In this document: piece after piece, positions 18,991-27,904 of the stretch
Numbering within the stretch: the stretch's first letter is position 1
Layout: every line of letters begins with the position of its first letter
Source: Prorocentrum cordatum
Lineage: Eukaryota; Sar; Dinophyceae; Prorocentrales; Prorocentraceae
Assembly: GCA_963575745.1 (NCBI GenBank)
Contig: CAUYUJ010019606.1
Location: 50,001-84,620 of the forward strand
Direction: 5' to 3'
Length of the DNA stretch: 34,620 nt
Translations under genes and position numbers: made by a program
The notes under the pieces: model-generated
What the model was told of the DNA's origin: nothing
Seen by the model: the letters and a program-made list of their open reading frames with translations, nothing else
The model's database searches: none

Positions 18991-18995
18991 TTACA
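18991..18995 (-). terminator. Possible TGTAA poly(A) signal of the transporter
   Basis: Reads TGTAA on the minus strand, 181 bases after the stop codon. TGTAA is the usual poly(A) signal in green algae. A five-base match in this much sequence has a sizeable chance of being random, and the organism is not known to be a green alga. Confidence 0.15.
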
Positions 18996-19175
18996 GACAA
19001 CTCAGCGGGGCGTGTACATGCGGAGGGCAAGCTGAAGGCCTGTCAATCATCGATTCGGCACGGAGACTGCCGTGGAATAGAACCTGATGCACTGTTTTTG
19101 AAGACAGGAGGCGTGCCATGGCGGGAAAAACACGATGCCCAGACTACGAATACGCACAGTCCTTCGCCCATCACG

Positions 19176-20228
19176 TCAGACGCGATCCTTCATTGGGCTT
19201 ATCCCATCTCCACCGTCCACCATCTGCTTGAGTTCCTCCATGTCCGAGATGTGTTTCTTCTTCGTATCCTGCAGCTGAGCCTGTGGCGTTGCCTGCTCTG
19301 ACTTCGTGTTGTACTGTATTGTAGATGCTCCTACCACCGAGCAGGCTATGATCAACTGAGGCGTCGGCGACTGACTGAACAGAAGCACCGATAGAACCAT
19401 TGTCAAGAGCATGGCGCAAGCATGCGCATACACGCGTGCGATATTGTCGGCGTACTTGAGAATAGCAGATATTGCCAGACCGTTCAGGGCGTTGTTCACT
19501 ACGACAGTGCAAGCCCACATATTGTATCCATCAAAAAAGCCTCGCTCGACGACAGCACCGCGGTTGACAGCACCGCTGTTGTTGACCAGCATGCCGATCA
19601 TGTTGAACAAAATTCCCCATGCATACAGCTGAATATTCTGCCAGTGAATGGAATCCTTGGGTTGGTCTTTCAGCAGCTTTTCAGAGTAAACTCCGCCGAA
19701 TGCTGACAGCATGCAGGAGACCACTGCCAGAACCAAGCCCATGAGAGAATCATTCTGCTCTGACGCAGACGCAACAGAATTAAGGCACTCGGGGACTTGG
19801 CTCATAGCCGTTCCACATGCCAACTGCCATATCGCCAAATATTGAAACATCGATAACCTGCGCCCTAGAAAGAAGCGGAAAAGAAGACCAGTAAACACAG
19901 TTTTCAGCTGGCTGAGCAGCTGAAACGTCGTGGCTGACACACGCGACAGGATGGCGAACACGAGATTGTTATTGACAAAGTAGATCGCGGCTGGCACGGC
20001 GTACTCCAACGTCTTCCTGGTATCCAGCCTGACTTTCTGTGGTGGAGGATTCAGAGTGTACAGGCAGCTCGAGATGACAATTTTCATCAGCTCTGACAGC
20101 AGGGTCGAGCTGACGGAACTGTACTCGAGCTTCCCGCTCTCGTTCTTGGACAGCATAACCAACACCGGCTGCAGGGTCATCAGTAACATACCAGCTAAGA
20201 TGTAGGGCAGCTGGCGCGAGTCCAACAT
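19176..20228 (-). CDS. SLC35A-type nucleotide-sugar transporter
   Basis: A 350-residue multi-pass membrane protein of the nucleotide-sugar transporter family (drug/metabolite transporter superfamily). Known members exchange a cytosolic nucleotide sugar, such as UDP-galactose or CMP-sialic acid, for the matching nucleoside monophosphate across the Golgi or ER membrane to feed glycosylation. Seen: about ten hydrophobic segments (roughly 8-25, 40-58, 75-95, 99-121, 127-145, 162-182, 199-216, 236-256, 263-286, 290-307) and family blocks FVNNNLVFAIL (84-94), QLLSQLKT (103-110), GFFDGYNMWA (230-239) and KYADNI (258-263). The hydrophilic tail of about 43 residues has no terminal dilysine. ATG at 20228 is preferred because the first membrane segment follows within ten residues, as in animal homologues. 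In-frame ATGs at 20363 and 20411 would add an Arg/Ala-rich leader. There is no intron and no in-frame defect. The substrate cannot be told from sequence alone. Confidence 0.94.
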   Translation of the reverse strand: MLDSRQLPYILAGMLLMTLQPVLVMLSKNESGKLEYSSVSSTLLSELMKIVISSCLYTLNPPPQKVRLDTRKTLEYAVPAAIYFVNNNLVFAILSRVSATTFQLLSQLKTVFTGLLFRFFLGRRLSMFQYLAIWQLACGTAMSQVPECLNSVASASEQNDSLMGLVLAVVSCMLSAFGGVYSEKLLKDQPKDSIHWQNIQLYAWGILFNMIGMLVNNSGAVNRGAVVERGFFDGYNMWACTVVVNNALNGLAISAILKYADNIARVYAHACAMLLTMVLSVLLFSQSPTPQLIIACSVVGASTIQYNTKSEQATPQAQLQDTKKKHISDMEELKQMVDGGDGISPMKDRV

Positions 20229-20745
20229 GGCAGCTGCGGCGCGCGTCGGGACATGCAGCGCTGCAGCTTCGTGCCAAAAGACAGCTGCAGTGCAGTCTGG
20301 GCGGATAGGATCACACCGGCGCCACAGCCATGCCCGCTGTCTCCGAGGACTGCACAGGGGCATGGATCCTCCAAATTTCACATGCACATGAATATGCACA
20401 CGTATATACATGTATACTGCAAATTGCGCGGCAAGGAATTTCCTGAAGGAGTCTTCAAAGATTAGCGCGTGTGGCGTTCAGGTCGTGACCCGTCCCGTGC
20501 GGCGACCGTCGCGCAAACATATATCTGCCACCGTGCCTTGGCACGTAGTGGGGGTGTCATTGAGTCCCTCAAAATTGCTTCTATCAGTTATTGAGCAGTG
20601 TAGAGAACACTCCAGGGAATCAAAGCCCCGAGGTCCAAGCGCTACCAGGCGCTACCAGGCCACGGTCGCGCGACTGTCCCAGGGAGGCAGGAGAGCGCAA
20701 GAACGGCCCAAGAGCTTCCACAGAGGCTCCCAAAACGGTCCAGAG
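20229..20745 (-). promoter_or_regulatory. 5' flank of the transporter gene
   Basis: Moderate-GC unique sequence. On the gene's strand it carries AT-rich strings GTATACATGTATATACG (about 20400-20417) and GCAGATATATGTTTGC (about 20514-20528), some 180 and 290 bases upstream of the preferred ATG. Either could be TATA-like, with no way to choose. A short duplication GCGCTACCAG occurs at 20639 and 20649. Confidence 0.3.
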
Positions 20746-20778
20746 GAGGAAGAGGAGGAGGAGGAGGAGGAGGAAGCC
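20746..20778. repeat. (GGA)n microsatellite
   Basis: GGAAGA then GGAGGA triplets in a CCCAAGA-type minisatellite-like background. Confidence 0.85.
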
Positions 20779-20899
20779 CAAGAGAAATCAAAGACGCCCA
20801 AGATGTCATCAAGACAACCTAGAAGGGCATCGAGAGGCCCCGAAGAGACCGACGACCCAGAAACCAGGCTGTCCGGCAGGACGTCCAGACTCCCCAGTT

Positions 20900-21063
20900 T
20901 TGGGTCGGGCATGTCCCCCTACAGGCGGATCGTGGACGACAAAGTCAAAAATACTCAAAAAATATTCGAAAATGGTAAAAAATCGTCGAAGAATCGTCCC
21001 CATACTATTTCTGGACTGTTTCTGAATATTCCCCCTGCGGAGGGACGCGCCCGACTTGTGACT
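20900..21063. mobile_element. MITE family 1, between decayed GACTGTCCAG repeats
   Basis: Left end TTGGGTCGGGCATGTCCCCC, right end GGGACGCGCCCGACTTGTGACT. Flanks CCCCAGTT (20892-20899) and ACCCAGTT (21064-21071) match at 7 of 8. The interior is typical, with GGACGACAAAG and CCCCATACTATTTCTGGACT boxes. Confidence 0.88.
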
Positions 21064-21230
21064 ACCCAGTTGGACTGTCCAGCGGACTGCCCACCTGCCC
21101 ACCCAGCCTGTCCCATGGGCTGTCCAGCGGGCTGCTGCCCAGCGGCCCACGACTGCCCAGAAGACCGTCCCGTGGACACCCGGCCAGATGTCCAGCGGCC
21201 GGGGGCCCGATGGTCGACTCGCGCCCGGTG
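21064..21230. repeat. Degenerate GACTGTCCAGCGG minisatellite
   Basis: Short units of 10-13 bases (GGACTGTCCAGCGGACTGCC, GGGCTGTCCAGCGGGCTGC, GACTGCCCAGAAGACCGTCC) with heavy divergence. Similar wording appears at 30010-30370 and 32880-33090. Confidence 0.65.
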
Positions 21231-21491
21231 AACTGCCCAGCGCCCTCGATCGGCCTGGGAAGAGTTCTTGTTATTTACCCGGCGGGAGGGGGGGAGGGGT
21301 TACCCGATGGGGGGGAGGGGTCGTTACCTATGTGTGTAGAGCCCTATGTGTGTGCAGAGCCCCACGCGTGTGGAAGCCTATGGAAGCGGAGCCCAACGGG
21401 TGTGGAACCCGATGTGTGGAAGCCCAGCCCCACGCCCAAATCACGAGAACGGTCATTACCCGGCGGGGGGGAAGGAGTTGGAGCCCTGGGC
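21231..21491. repeat. Left arm of a MITE-containing local duplication
   Basis: CGGCCTGGGAAGAGTTCTTG (21253), then TACCCGGCGG-type segments ending GGAGCCCTGGGC before the MITE at 21492. Related segments recur at 21668-21735 before the next MITE. Also holds short GTGTGTGGAAGCCC-like repeats (21330-21430). Confidence 0.6.
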
Positions 21492-21642
21492 TTCGGTCGG
21501 GCATGCCCTTCTACCGGCGGTCTTGGGACAATACAAAACAAGTGCCCCAAAGAGATTCAAAAATGGTCAAAATCGACGAACCCAAACTAATGTTTGAACT
21601 ATCTTTAAGTATTCCCTCTGTAGAGGGACAGGCCCGACTTAA
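21492..21642. mobile_element. MITE family 1, short copy
   Basis: Left end TTCGGTCGGGCATGCCCTTC, right end GGGACAGGCCCGACTTAA, 151 bases. Flanks CCCTGGGC (21484-21491) and CCCTCGGG (21643-21650) match at 6 of 8. Non-coding. Confidence 0.88.
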
Positions 21643-21735
21643 CCCTCGGGAACTCCCCCATACCGGCCTGGCAAGAGTTCTCGTATTTCCGCGAACAGTC
21701 GTGACCCAGGGAGGGGAGGGGCTGGAGCCCTGGGC

Positions 21736-21892
21736 TCAGGTCGAGCATGTCCTCCTACAGGCGGAGTTTGGAGGGAAGGAGAAAAGTAGTCAAAAAAACT
21801 CAAACATAGTCAAAAGAATACTCATGGCATGGTTCCCAGGTTATTCTACTATTTTTGAATACTCCTCCTGTAGAGGGACATGCCCGACAGAG
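21736..21892. mobile_element. MITE family 1, with long identical flanks
   Basis: Left end TCAGGTCGAGCATGTCCTCC, right end GGGACATGCCCGACAG. GAGCCCTGGGC occurs identically on both sides (21725-21735, 21890-21900), which includes an 8-bp duplication and three extra shared bases. The interior carries the usual A-rich and TATTTTTGAATACTCCTCCT boxes. Confidence 0.88.
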
Positions 21893-22199
21893 CCCTGGGC
21901 AACCGTAACGCTTGCGTGGGGTGGGGCAAGTCGGGGCCGGGGCGTGCGGCCATCGCCCTAGTTTGCGCGCGAGCACCAGCACGCGGGGGGAGGGGTCCAG
22001 GCCCCCCCGCTAGGTACGATCGTTACCAGGGGGGTGGCCCCGGTAACGACGGTCACGCGCCAGATGATAAGAAGCTCCGAGGACGGCGAGCTCGAAAATT
22101 GTTCTCCCAGATAATTTGTTCCCCCACGCGATGCAGCCCACCGCATCACCCTCACGCGATCCACCCTGCCCCCCGCGTATTGAACAACGCGGAGTAACC
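21893..22199. other. Spacer between MITEs, no gene
   Basis: GC-rich unique sequence with the short string GGTAACGACGGTCACGCGCC. Frames on both strands look non-coding. Its last eight bases are the target duplication of the next MITE. Confidence 0.45.
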
Positions 22200-22358
22200 G
22201 TAAGTCGGGCGTGTCCCCCTACAGGGGAACTTTCGACGAACAAAAGAAAGTACTCCAAAAATACTCCAGAATGGTCGAAAAGATTCAAAAAACAGTCCCC
22301 AGACTATTTTGGGGGTATTTTCGAATACTCCCCCTGTAGAGGGACAGGCCCGACATAA
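22200..22358. mobile_element. MITE family 1, with 7/8 target duplication
   Basis: Left end GTAAGTCGGGCGTGTCCCCC, right end GGGACAGGCCCGACATAA, 159 bases. Flanks GAGTAACC (22192-22199) and GAGCAACC (22359-22366) differ by one base. Carries CCCCAGACTATTTTGGGGG. Confidence 0.93.
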
Positions 22359-22439
22359 GAGCAACCCCTGAGAACCCAAGGTCACTGCAAAAAGAAGTCC
22401 TGTTCAATGGCTGCGTGCCCCAGGACTGCGCTCGCGCCC

Positions 22440-22847
22440 TCGCCGACCCGCGGGAGCCACAGCCTCGTGCTCGGTCCCTCACGCATGTCGTACATCATGG
22501 GCGCCCAGCTGGCCCCCGAGACGGCTTCTTGGAGCCTCAATCCGGCACACCCCTCGCGCACGTAGTGCTTTATGGACCCCCACGGGCGCTCAGTCGGCCT
22601 CTCAAGACGGCTCCTTGCAGCCTTCCTTCGGAACATCCTTCACACGCTTCGTGGCCCATTCGCATTCGCACACTCATCAGGAGAAGGACATGGTCCTTGC
22701 CTCCTTGGGCCAAAGCGTGGCGGTCGTAACCTCTCCATGCGTACACGTGCCGGGGAGAGCAAAGAGAGCACCTCACACTTCGTGGCCCATGGACCCCACC
22801 AAGGCCCTCAGCTGGCCCCCAAGACCGCCCAATCCCACAGGGGACGC
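22440..22847. repeat. Degenerate 90-100-bp satellite (CACCCCTCACGC type), block 1
   Basis: Recurrent boxes CCCTCACGCATGTCGTACAT (22468), GGCACACCCCTCGCGCACGT (22543), CCTTCACACGCTTCGTGGCC (22635) and CACCTCACACTTCGTGGCCC (22768), at 75-130-base spacing. The reverse complement of this motif recurs at 31202 and 31282. Non-coding. Confidence 0.7.
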
Positions 22848-23048
22848 AAATACGGCCCCCCAAACAAAACATTGCGACGACTGGGGGCCGACCCTCGACA
22901 AGGCCGCACCCCGAGCACCCACCGACTGCGAGACTGGCGTGCGAGCTTCCCCCTGGGGGGCCCGCCGTGGCACCTGCTCCGCGGGCTCGGTTCGGCCGAA
23001 CCCCTTGCGGGCCATGGCCATGCTGTAAGCTCCAAGGGCAGATGAAGA
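22848..23048 (+). repeat. 200-bp module M, copy 1 (no MITE)
   Basis: Blocks AAAACATTGCGACGACTGG, CCCCGAGCACCCACCGACTG, GCGAGCTTCCCCCTGGGG, CTGCTCCGCGGGCTCGG and CCATGCTGTAAGCTCCAAGG, in the same order as at 23800 and 25017. The position homologous to a MITE insertion in copy 2 is unoccupied here (22909-22917). Confidence 0.8.
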
Positions 23049-23049
23049 G

Positions 23050-23057
23050 TTTATGAT

Positions 23058-23089
<32 letters not shown>

Positions 23090-23320
23090 CGACGACGACG
23101 ATGATGATGATGATGCTGATGATGATGCTGATGATGATCAGCAGCAGCAGCATCATCATCATCAGCATCATGAAGGTCATGATGATGACGATGATGATAA
23201 TGATGATGGTGGTGATGGTGCTGAAGATGATGGTGATGATGATGGTGATGATCATGATGATGGTGATGATGATGCTAATAATGAGAATGATGATGGTGAT
23301 AATGATGCTGATGATGATGC

Positions 23321-23351
<31 letters not shown>

Positions 23352-23352
23352 A

Positions 23353-23389
<37 letters not shown>

Positions 23390-23415
23390 CGATGGTGATG
23401 AAGGGGATGATATTG
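23050..23415. repeat. (GAT)n compound microsatellite
   Basis: ATG/GAT triplets with GAC, GCT and GGT variants and a short reversed ATC block near 23150 (GATCAGCAGCAGCAGCATCA). Reads as poly-Met/Ile or poly-His, all artefacts. Confidence 0.95.
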
Positions 23416-23486
23416 GCATGCGAGAGGCATGCTAGGAGGGGCTTCGCGGATTCCGAAGGGCAGCCGCACCTTGATCCCACTTTTGA

Positions 23487-23799
23487 CACGTAAAAAAAAA
23501 TGATCTGCGCTCCCAGCGCCAGGCGAGCGCGCGTGACACATCCTGGGACACGTAAAAACACTAGTGAGATGCACCCTCAGGGCTGCGACGCCCTCGTTTC
23601 GGCACACCCCGCACGCAGCTCCTGTCTGACATTGTTCTGGGACGCGTAAGGAAACGAGTTAGCAACGCCTTCAGGGGCCACGACCCTGCCATTTCGGCAC
23701 ACCCTTCACGCATGTCCTGCTCCATGAAATCTGCTGGGACACGTGAAAATACGGGCGATCTACGCGCTGCGAGGCGGCCGTCCGACCCCCCACGGCACG
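23487..23799. repeat. 90-95-bp satellite, block 2
   Basis: Box CTGGGACACGTAAAAACAC and variants at 23545, 23636 and 23731, each followed by a TTTCGGCACACCC(C/T)(G/T)CACGC box. Spacing 91 and 95. A partial unit precedes (GACACGTAAAAAAAAATGAT, 23486). Confidence 0.85.
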
Positions 23800-24175
23800 C
23801 CATGATGGCCCCAAGAAACATTGCAACGGTTGGTACTGGCCCTCGTCGAGGCGGTACCCCCAACATTAGGTCGGGCACGCCCCCCTGCAGGCAGATTTCG
23901 GACATAAAATAAAACATCGTCAAAAAATATTCCAAAGAAAGTAAAATAAAAAATATCAAGAAAATAGAAAGAACAAATCGTCCCAGCCAATTTTTTAAAC
24001 TATTTCTGAATATTCCTCCTGTAGAGGGACATGCAAGACTTAACCCTAGCACCCACTGATTCCAAGATCTGCGTGCAAGCTTCCCCCTGGGGACCCGCCA
24101 TGTCTCCCGCTCTGCGGGCTCAGTTTGGCGGGTTCCCTGCGGGCCCCGGCCGTGCTGTGGGCTCCGAGGGTAGAT
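23800..24175 (+). repeat. 200-bp module M, copy 2, split by a MITE
   Basis: CAAGAAACATTGCAACGGTTG, CCTCGTCGAGGCGGTACCCC, then the MITE at 23866-24043, then GCACCCACTGATTCCAAGAT, GTGCAAGCTTCCCCCTGGGG and CTCCCGCTCTGCGGGCTCAG. Removing the MITE and one copy of the duplication restores the order seen in copies 1 and 3. Confidence 0.88.
23866..24043. mobile_element. MITE family 1, with empty-site comparison
   Basis: Left end TTAGGTCGGGCACGCCCCCC, right end GGGACATGCAAGACTTAA, 178 bases. Flanks CCCCAACA (23858-23865) and CCCTAGCA (24044-24051) are both close to the unoccupied sequence CCCTAACA at 25092-25099, so the insertion duplicated eight bases. Non-coding. Confidence 0.93.
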
Positions 24176-24231
24176 GATGAAAGGGAGGATGCTGGAGGAG
24201 AGGGAAGAGCGTGCATAAGATGTGCTAAGAT

Positions 24232-24391
24232 TAGGTCGGGCGCGCCCCTCTACAGGAGGAACATTCAAAAATGGTCAAAAAAAATGGGGACGATTTGTCT
24301 ACTATTGTGTTGACTACGTTGGTGCATTTTCGAACATTATTTACTCACTTTTCGTCCACAATCCGCCAATAAAATGAAATGCCCGACCTAA
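24232..24391. mobile_element. MITE family 1, inverted orientation
   Basis: Both ends read TTAGGTCGGGC inward. The right end carries the GGCGGATTGTGGACGAAAAG box that other copies carry on the left, so this copy lies in the opposite orientation. Flanks TGCTAAGA (24224-24231) and TGCCAAGA (24392-24399) differ by one base. Confidence 0.93.
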
Positions 24392-24453
24392 TGCCAAGAG
24401 AAGCTTCGCCCATTCCGCCGGCCCAGGCTGGCCGATTCCCCCATTCTCCCAGG

Positions 24454-25016
24454 GACACGTAAAAATACAAGTGTTAGGTCGGACATGTCCTCCTACAGGC
24501 AGATTTTGGACGAAAAATGAAGACTAGTCCAAAAATGCTCAAAAATATTCCAAAATGGTCCAGAAATCGTCCCCAGACTATTGTTTGACTATTCCTGAAT
24601 CTTCCCCCTGTAGAGGGACGTGCCCGACTTAATCCCAGCTCCCAGGCGCGAGGCACACTCGCGTGACAGCTCCCGGAGCACGGAAAAAAACACACGAGTG
24701 AGATATGCGCCCTCGGGGGCTGCGAAAAGCCTCGCTTCGGCGCACCCCTCACGCATTTCCTGCTCCATCCTTTACTGGGACACGTGAAAAAAACAAGCGA
24801 TCTGCGCCTCGAAGACCACGAAAGTTTCAAGTCTAGACACCCCTCGCGCATCTCCTGCACCATACTACACTGGGACACGTGAAAATACGAGCGATCTTCG
24901 CTCTCAGACGGGCGCACCCCTCACACTCTCAGCTGACCCCTCGGATGGCTCAGGGGAACTTAAAGTCGGGGCACCCCTCACGCACTTCGTCGCCCATGGA
25001 CAACCTCAAGGCCGTC
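24454..25016. repeat. 90-95-bp satellite, block 3, interrupted by a MITE
   Basis: GGGACACGTAAAAATACAAG (24452), TTTACTGGGACACGTGAAAA (24771) and ACACTGGGACACGTGAAAAT (24869), with CACCCCTCACGCATTTCCTG and related boxes between. A MITE occupies 24474-24632. The final box GGCACCCCTCACGCACTTCG joins module M. Confidence 0.85.
24474..24632. mobile_element. MITE family 1, inside satellite
   Basis: Left end TTAGGTCGGACATGTCCTCC, right end GGGACGTGCCCGACTTAA, 159 bases. Flanks TACAAGTG and TCCCAGCT match at only 4 of 8, so the duplication is lost or a flank was rearranged. Confidence 0.88.
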
Positions 25017-25170
25017 CGACCCCACACGGCACCCCAACATGGCCCCAAGAAACATTACAACGATTGGTACCGACTCTCGTCGAGGCAGTACCCCTAACAC
25101 CCGCTGATTCCAAAATCTGTGTGCAACCTTCTTCCTGGGGGCCCGCCGTGACTCCCGCTCTGCGGGCTCA
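25017..25170 (+). repeat. 200-bp module M, copy 3 (no MITE)
   Basis: CAAGAAACATTACAACGATTG, CTCGTCGAGGCAGTACCCCT, AACACCCGCTGATTCCAAAA, CTTCCTGGGGGCCCGCCGTG and CTCCCGCTCTGCGGGCTCA. The unoccupied target CCCTAACA is at 25092-25099. Confidence 0.88.
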
Positions 25171-25431
25171 ATAAAAGTAAGGAGCCGAACTATATACACA
25201 GGCGTCGTCACTGGGCCCGCACTGAGTCTCGCTCCTGGAGTATACGGGATCCTGGTGTAAACATGTTTCGTTGTTCCCCTGGGAAAAAAACATAGCAAAA
25301 AGTATACACCACACCACCCCGACGTCGTCCCCAACCCTCAAAAAGTCCTGGGAAACAAAAAACAAAAAAACAAAAACAAAAAAACAAACACGAGGACGAG
25401 GATGAGAACGGGGACGGGGGCAGGAGGGTAC
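25171..25431. other. Spacer with (AAAC)-rich tract
   Basis: Unique moderate-GC sequence to about 25350, then an AAAC/AAAAC tract to 25390 and CGAGGACGAGG. On the minus strand the tract ends TTTGTTTCCCAG and could mimic a splice acceptor. Confidence 0.5.
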
Positions 25432-25528
25432 GCTGCGCGCCTTCGCAGCCTCGTTGACGATGGCCACGATCGAGGAGTTCATGTGGTCACGCTCCTCGGG
25501 CCCGGGGGGCAGGTGGAGCGAAGGGGGC
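25432..25528 (-). CDS. Possible coding exon, unrecognised
   Basis: On the minus strand, between a CATGCAG acceptor-like end and a GTACCC donor-like start, the sequence reads LHLPPGPEERDHMNSSIVAI and then VNEAAKARS, with G or C at most third positions. An 84-base segment bounded by GT...CAG (25431-25348) follows, and the next bases continue in phase as DFLRVGDDVGVV. The composition is more protein-like than the neighbouring repeat frames, but no family is recognised, the pyrimidine tract is a simple repeat, and no further exons could be joined. Confidence 0.18.
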
Positions 25529-25754
25529 CTGCATGAGATGAAGGAGGCGGGGGAGCAGGAGGGGGAAGTTCGAAGAAGACTGCTTCGCTGCCTTGCCCGA
25601 TCGGGAGGCCGACTCGGTCCACGGCACCGTCAAGACCTGATCGGTGATGAAGGACTGGCCAGGATTGACCCCAGGAGAGCTCTGGGGACCGAGTCAGGGC
25701 AAGCAGATACAACAACGAAAGGCCCGAGCCACGGCTACCAAGGGGGAGGGCACT

Positions 25755-26189
25755 TCCTCCTCCTCCTCCTCCTCCTCCTCCTCCTCCTCCTCCTGCTCAT
25801 CCTCCTCCTCCTCGTCCTCATCCTCGTCCATATCCTCCTCCTCCGCCTCCTCCTCCTCCTTCTCCTCCGCCTCCTCCTCCGCCTCCTCCTCGTCCTCGTC
25901 CTCGTTCTCGTCCTCCTGCTCCTCCTCTTCCTCCTTTTTCTACTCCTTCTACTCCTCCTCTTCCTCCTCCTCCTCATCCTTCTCCTCCTCCTCCTCGTCC
26001 ACGTCCTCGTACACGTCCTCCTCAACCTCCTCCTCCTCCTACTGCTCCTCCTCCTCCTCCTGCTCCTGCAGCTGCTGATGCTCCTCCTCTTCCTCCTCCT
26101 CCTCCTCCTCCTCCTCCTCCTCCTCCTCCTCCTTCTCCTTGTCCTCGTCCTCGTCATCGTCCTCGTCATCGTCCTCGTCCTCGTCCTCA

Positions 26190-26223
<34 letters not shown>

Positions 26224-26300
26224 GCTGCTCCTGCTCCTGCTCCTCCTCATCCTCCCCCATCCCCCTCCTCTTCCTCTTCCTCCTTCTCCTCATTCCTTTT
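25755..26300. repeat. Long (CTC)n / (CTCGTC)n compound microsatellite
   Basis: Over 500 bases of CTC triplets with CTG, CGC, TTC and CTCGTC sub-arrays, the longest simple repeat in the window. Every frame is open for long distances and none is evidence of a gene. Confidence 0.95.
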
Positions 26301-26399
26301 CCTCATGGCCAACTCCTCCCTGTCACAACCCGAAGACGGCTGGAAGGCCGGGCCCGGCGTTTCGCCTGAGACGTCCTCACAATCCACAATCCTGAAACT

Positions 26400-26840
26400 C
26401 AACATGTGCAACGGTTTCACGGATGGCGGGTGGATCGTCTTCGAGATGTGGCTCCCGCCCCAGCGCCGCGCACATTCTCTCTAAAAGGTACAAGAAATTC
26501 ACGGACTGACGGCAGTTCGTTTCCAAAATGTGGTTCTCGTCTGGACGCCGCGCATACCCATTATTTAAAGTTCGCAAGAGCTTCACGGATGGACGGCGGG
26601 ACGCTTTCGACATGTGGCTCTCGCCCCCGCGCCACGCACACTCGTTGTGAAAATTGCGAGGGCTGCACGGATGGAGGGCAGGTCGTTTTCGAGATGTGGC
26701 TCTCGCCTCAGCGCCGCGCGCACTCGCCGTGAAAATTTGCAAGGAGCTTCACAGATGGAGGGCGGGTCGTTTTAAAAATGAGGCTCTCGCCTCAGCGCCG
26801 CTCACATTCGTGTTGAGACGATACAGCAGTTTCAAAGATT
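26400..26840. repeat. 82-84-bp satellite, block 1
   Basis: The box TTCACGGATGG (or a variant) starts at 26416, 26498, 26582, 26664 and 26748, 82-84 apart. Each unit also has TCGTTTTCGAGATGTGGCTC and CAGCGCCGCGCACATTC boxes. Preceded by TTCGCCTGAGACGTCCTC, a motif that also opens the other blocks. No single frame stays open through all units. Confidence 0.9.
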
Positions 26841-27060
26841 ATCATGGCCAACGTCCCAGAACTGGTGTTCTGGCACGAGATCGGACTGTCAGGACGCAAC
26901 AGTTACGTTGGTTCGTGGTGTTGAAGTCCCTGGAATGGTGTTCTGGCGCGGTTCAGGATCCTCAAGACACGACAGTAGTGGTGATTCGCGGTATTGAAGT
27001 CCCAGGTATGGTTATCTGGCACAGTTCAAGATTTGCATACTTTGTTTTCCAAAGTGGTAC
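26841..27060. repeat. Companion repeat B, about 70-bp units
   Basis: GTTCTGGCACGAGATCGGAC (26869), GTTCTGGCGCGGTTCAGGAT (26940) and GTTATCTGGCACAGTTCAAG (27009), with TTCGTGGTGTTGAAGTCCC between. It recurs after the next satellite block. Confidence 0.8.
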
Positions 27061-27234
27061 TTCCTCAATGAATGAGAACCCTTGCAAGGTGCCATGGAGA
27101 GGGAACTTGGAAGGAGGGTTTATTGCAATACCGTTGATGGTTCTTGGGTTTACATCGGACCGCCTCTTCCTCTTTCTGCGGGAAGGGTGGTTCGCCTGAG
27201 ATTTCCGTACCATGTAGGATCCTGATGCTTACAA
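27061..27234. repeat. Companion repeat C, copy 1
   Basis: AATGAGAACCCTTGCAAGG, GGAGGGTTTATTGCAATACC and TGATGGTTCTTGGGTTTAC, then a short CTC/CTT run and GGTTCGCCTGAGATTTCC leading into the next block. A matching segment lies at 27822-27905. Confidence 0.8.
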
Positions 27235-27587
27235 ATTCGCCACAGCTTCCCACATGGAGGGTGGGTGGTTTTCAAGATGTGGCTCTCGCCTTTGCGCCAC
27301 GAACATTCGTCTTTAGAAAGTCGCAAAAGCTTCAGGGATGGATGGAGGGAGTTTTCAAAATGTAGCTCTCGCATGAGCGCCGCGCACATGTGTCTTACAA
27401 ATTGCCAGAGTTTCACGGATTGAGGGCAGGACGTTTTCAAAATGTGGCTCGTGCCTGTGCGCCGCACACAGCCGATTCAAAATCTGCAAGGGCTTCTCTG
27501 ATTGAAGGCGATTCCTTTTCAAAATGTGGCTTTCGCCGTAGCTCCGCGAACAGTCTCATTCAATAATTGCAAGGGTTTCACGGATTC
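27235..27587. repeat. 82-84-bp satellite, block 2
   Basis: Four diverged units with GGTTTTCAAGATGTGGCTCT-type boxes (27267, 27350, 27436, 27517). The same boxes as block 1 are present with more substitutions. Confidence 0.88.
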
Positions 27588-27904
27588 TCATGGTTAAGGC
27601 ACTAGACCTTGCGTTCTGGAACGATTCAGGATTGTCAGGGCGCCGCGGTAACGTTGATTCGTGGTGCTGAAATGCTAGGAATTGTATGCTGGCGCGGTTC
27701 AGGACCGTGAAGACGCAACGGTCATGTTGATTCGTGGCGTTGAAATCCTGAGAACGGTGTTTTGGACGCTCCGGGCTTTTCAAGCGGTTGTTTCCTAACG
27801 GGGCCCTTCCCTCAGTGGAAATGAACCTTTGCAGGGGCCTATGCAAGAGGAAGCTTGGAGGGACGGTTTATTCCAACCTCGTCGATGAGTCTTGGGATTA
27901 AACT
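27588..27904. repeat. Companion repeats B and C, second set
   Basis: B: TCATGGTTAAGGCACTAGAC, GTTCTGGAACGATTCAGGAT and TTGATTCGTGGCGTTGAAAT. C: AATGAACCTTTGCAGGGGCC, ACGGTTTATTCCAACCTCG and GATGAGTCTTGGGATTAAAC. These lie about 745-753 bases after the first B and C copies, so satellite+B+C behaves as one higher-order unit. Confidence 0.85.

Noticed and set aside
23053-23493. Poly-Met/Ile membrane-like frame
   Set aside because: It is a GAT/ATG microsatellite. The hydrophobic reading on the minus strand (poly-Ile) is an artefact.
26377-27467. 28-residue repeat protein on the minus strand of the 82-84-bp satellite (GESHILKT-type peptides)
   Set aside because: The period alternates between 82 and 84, so the frame shifts between units. 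Several copies contain stops and no start or conserved pattern holds across blocks.
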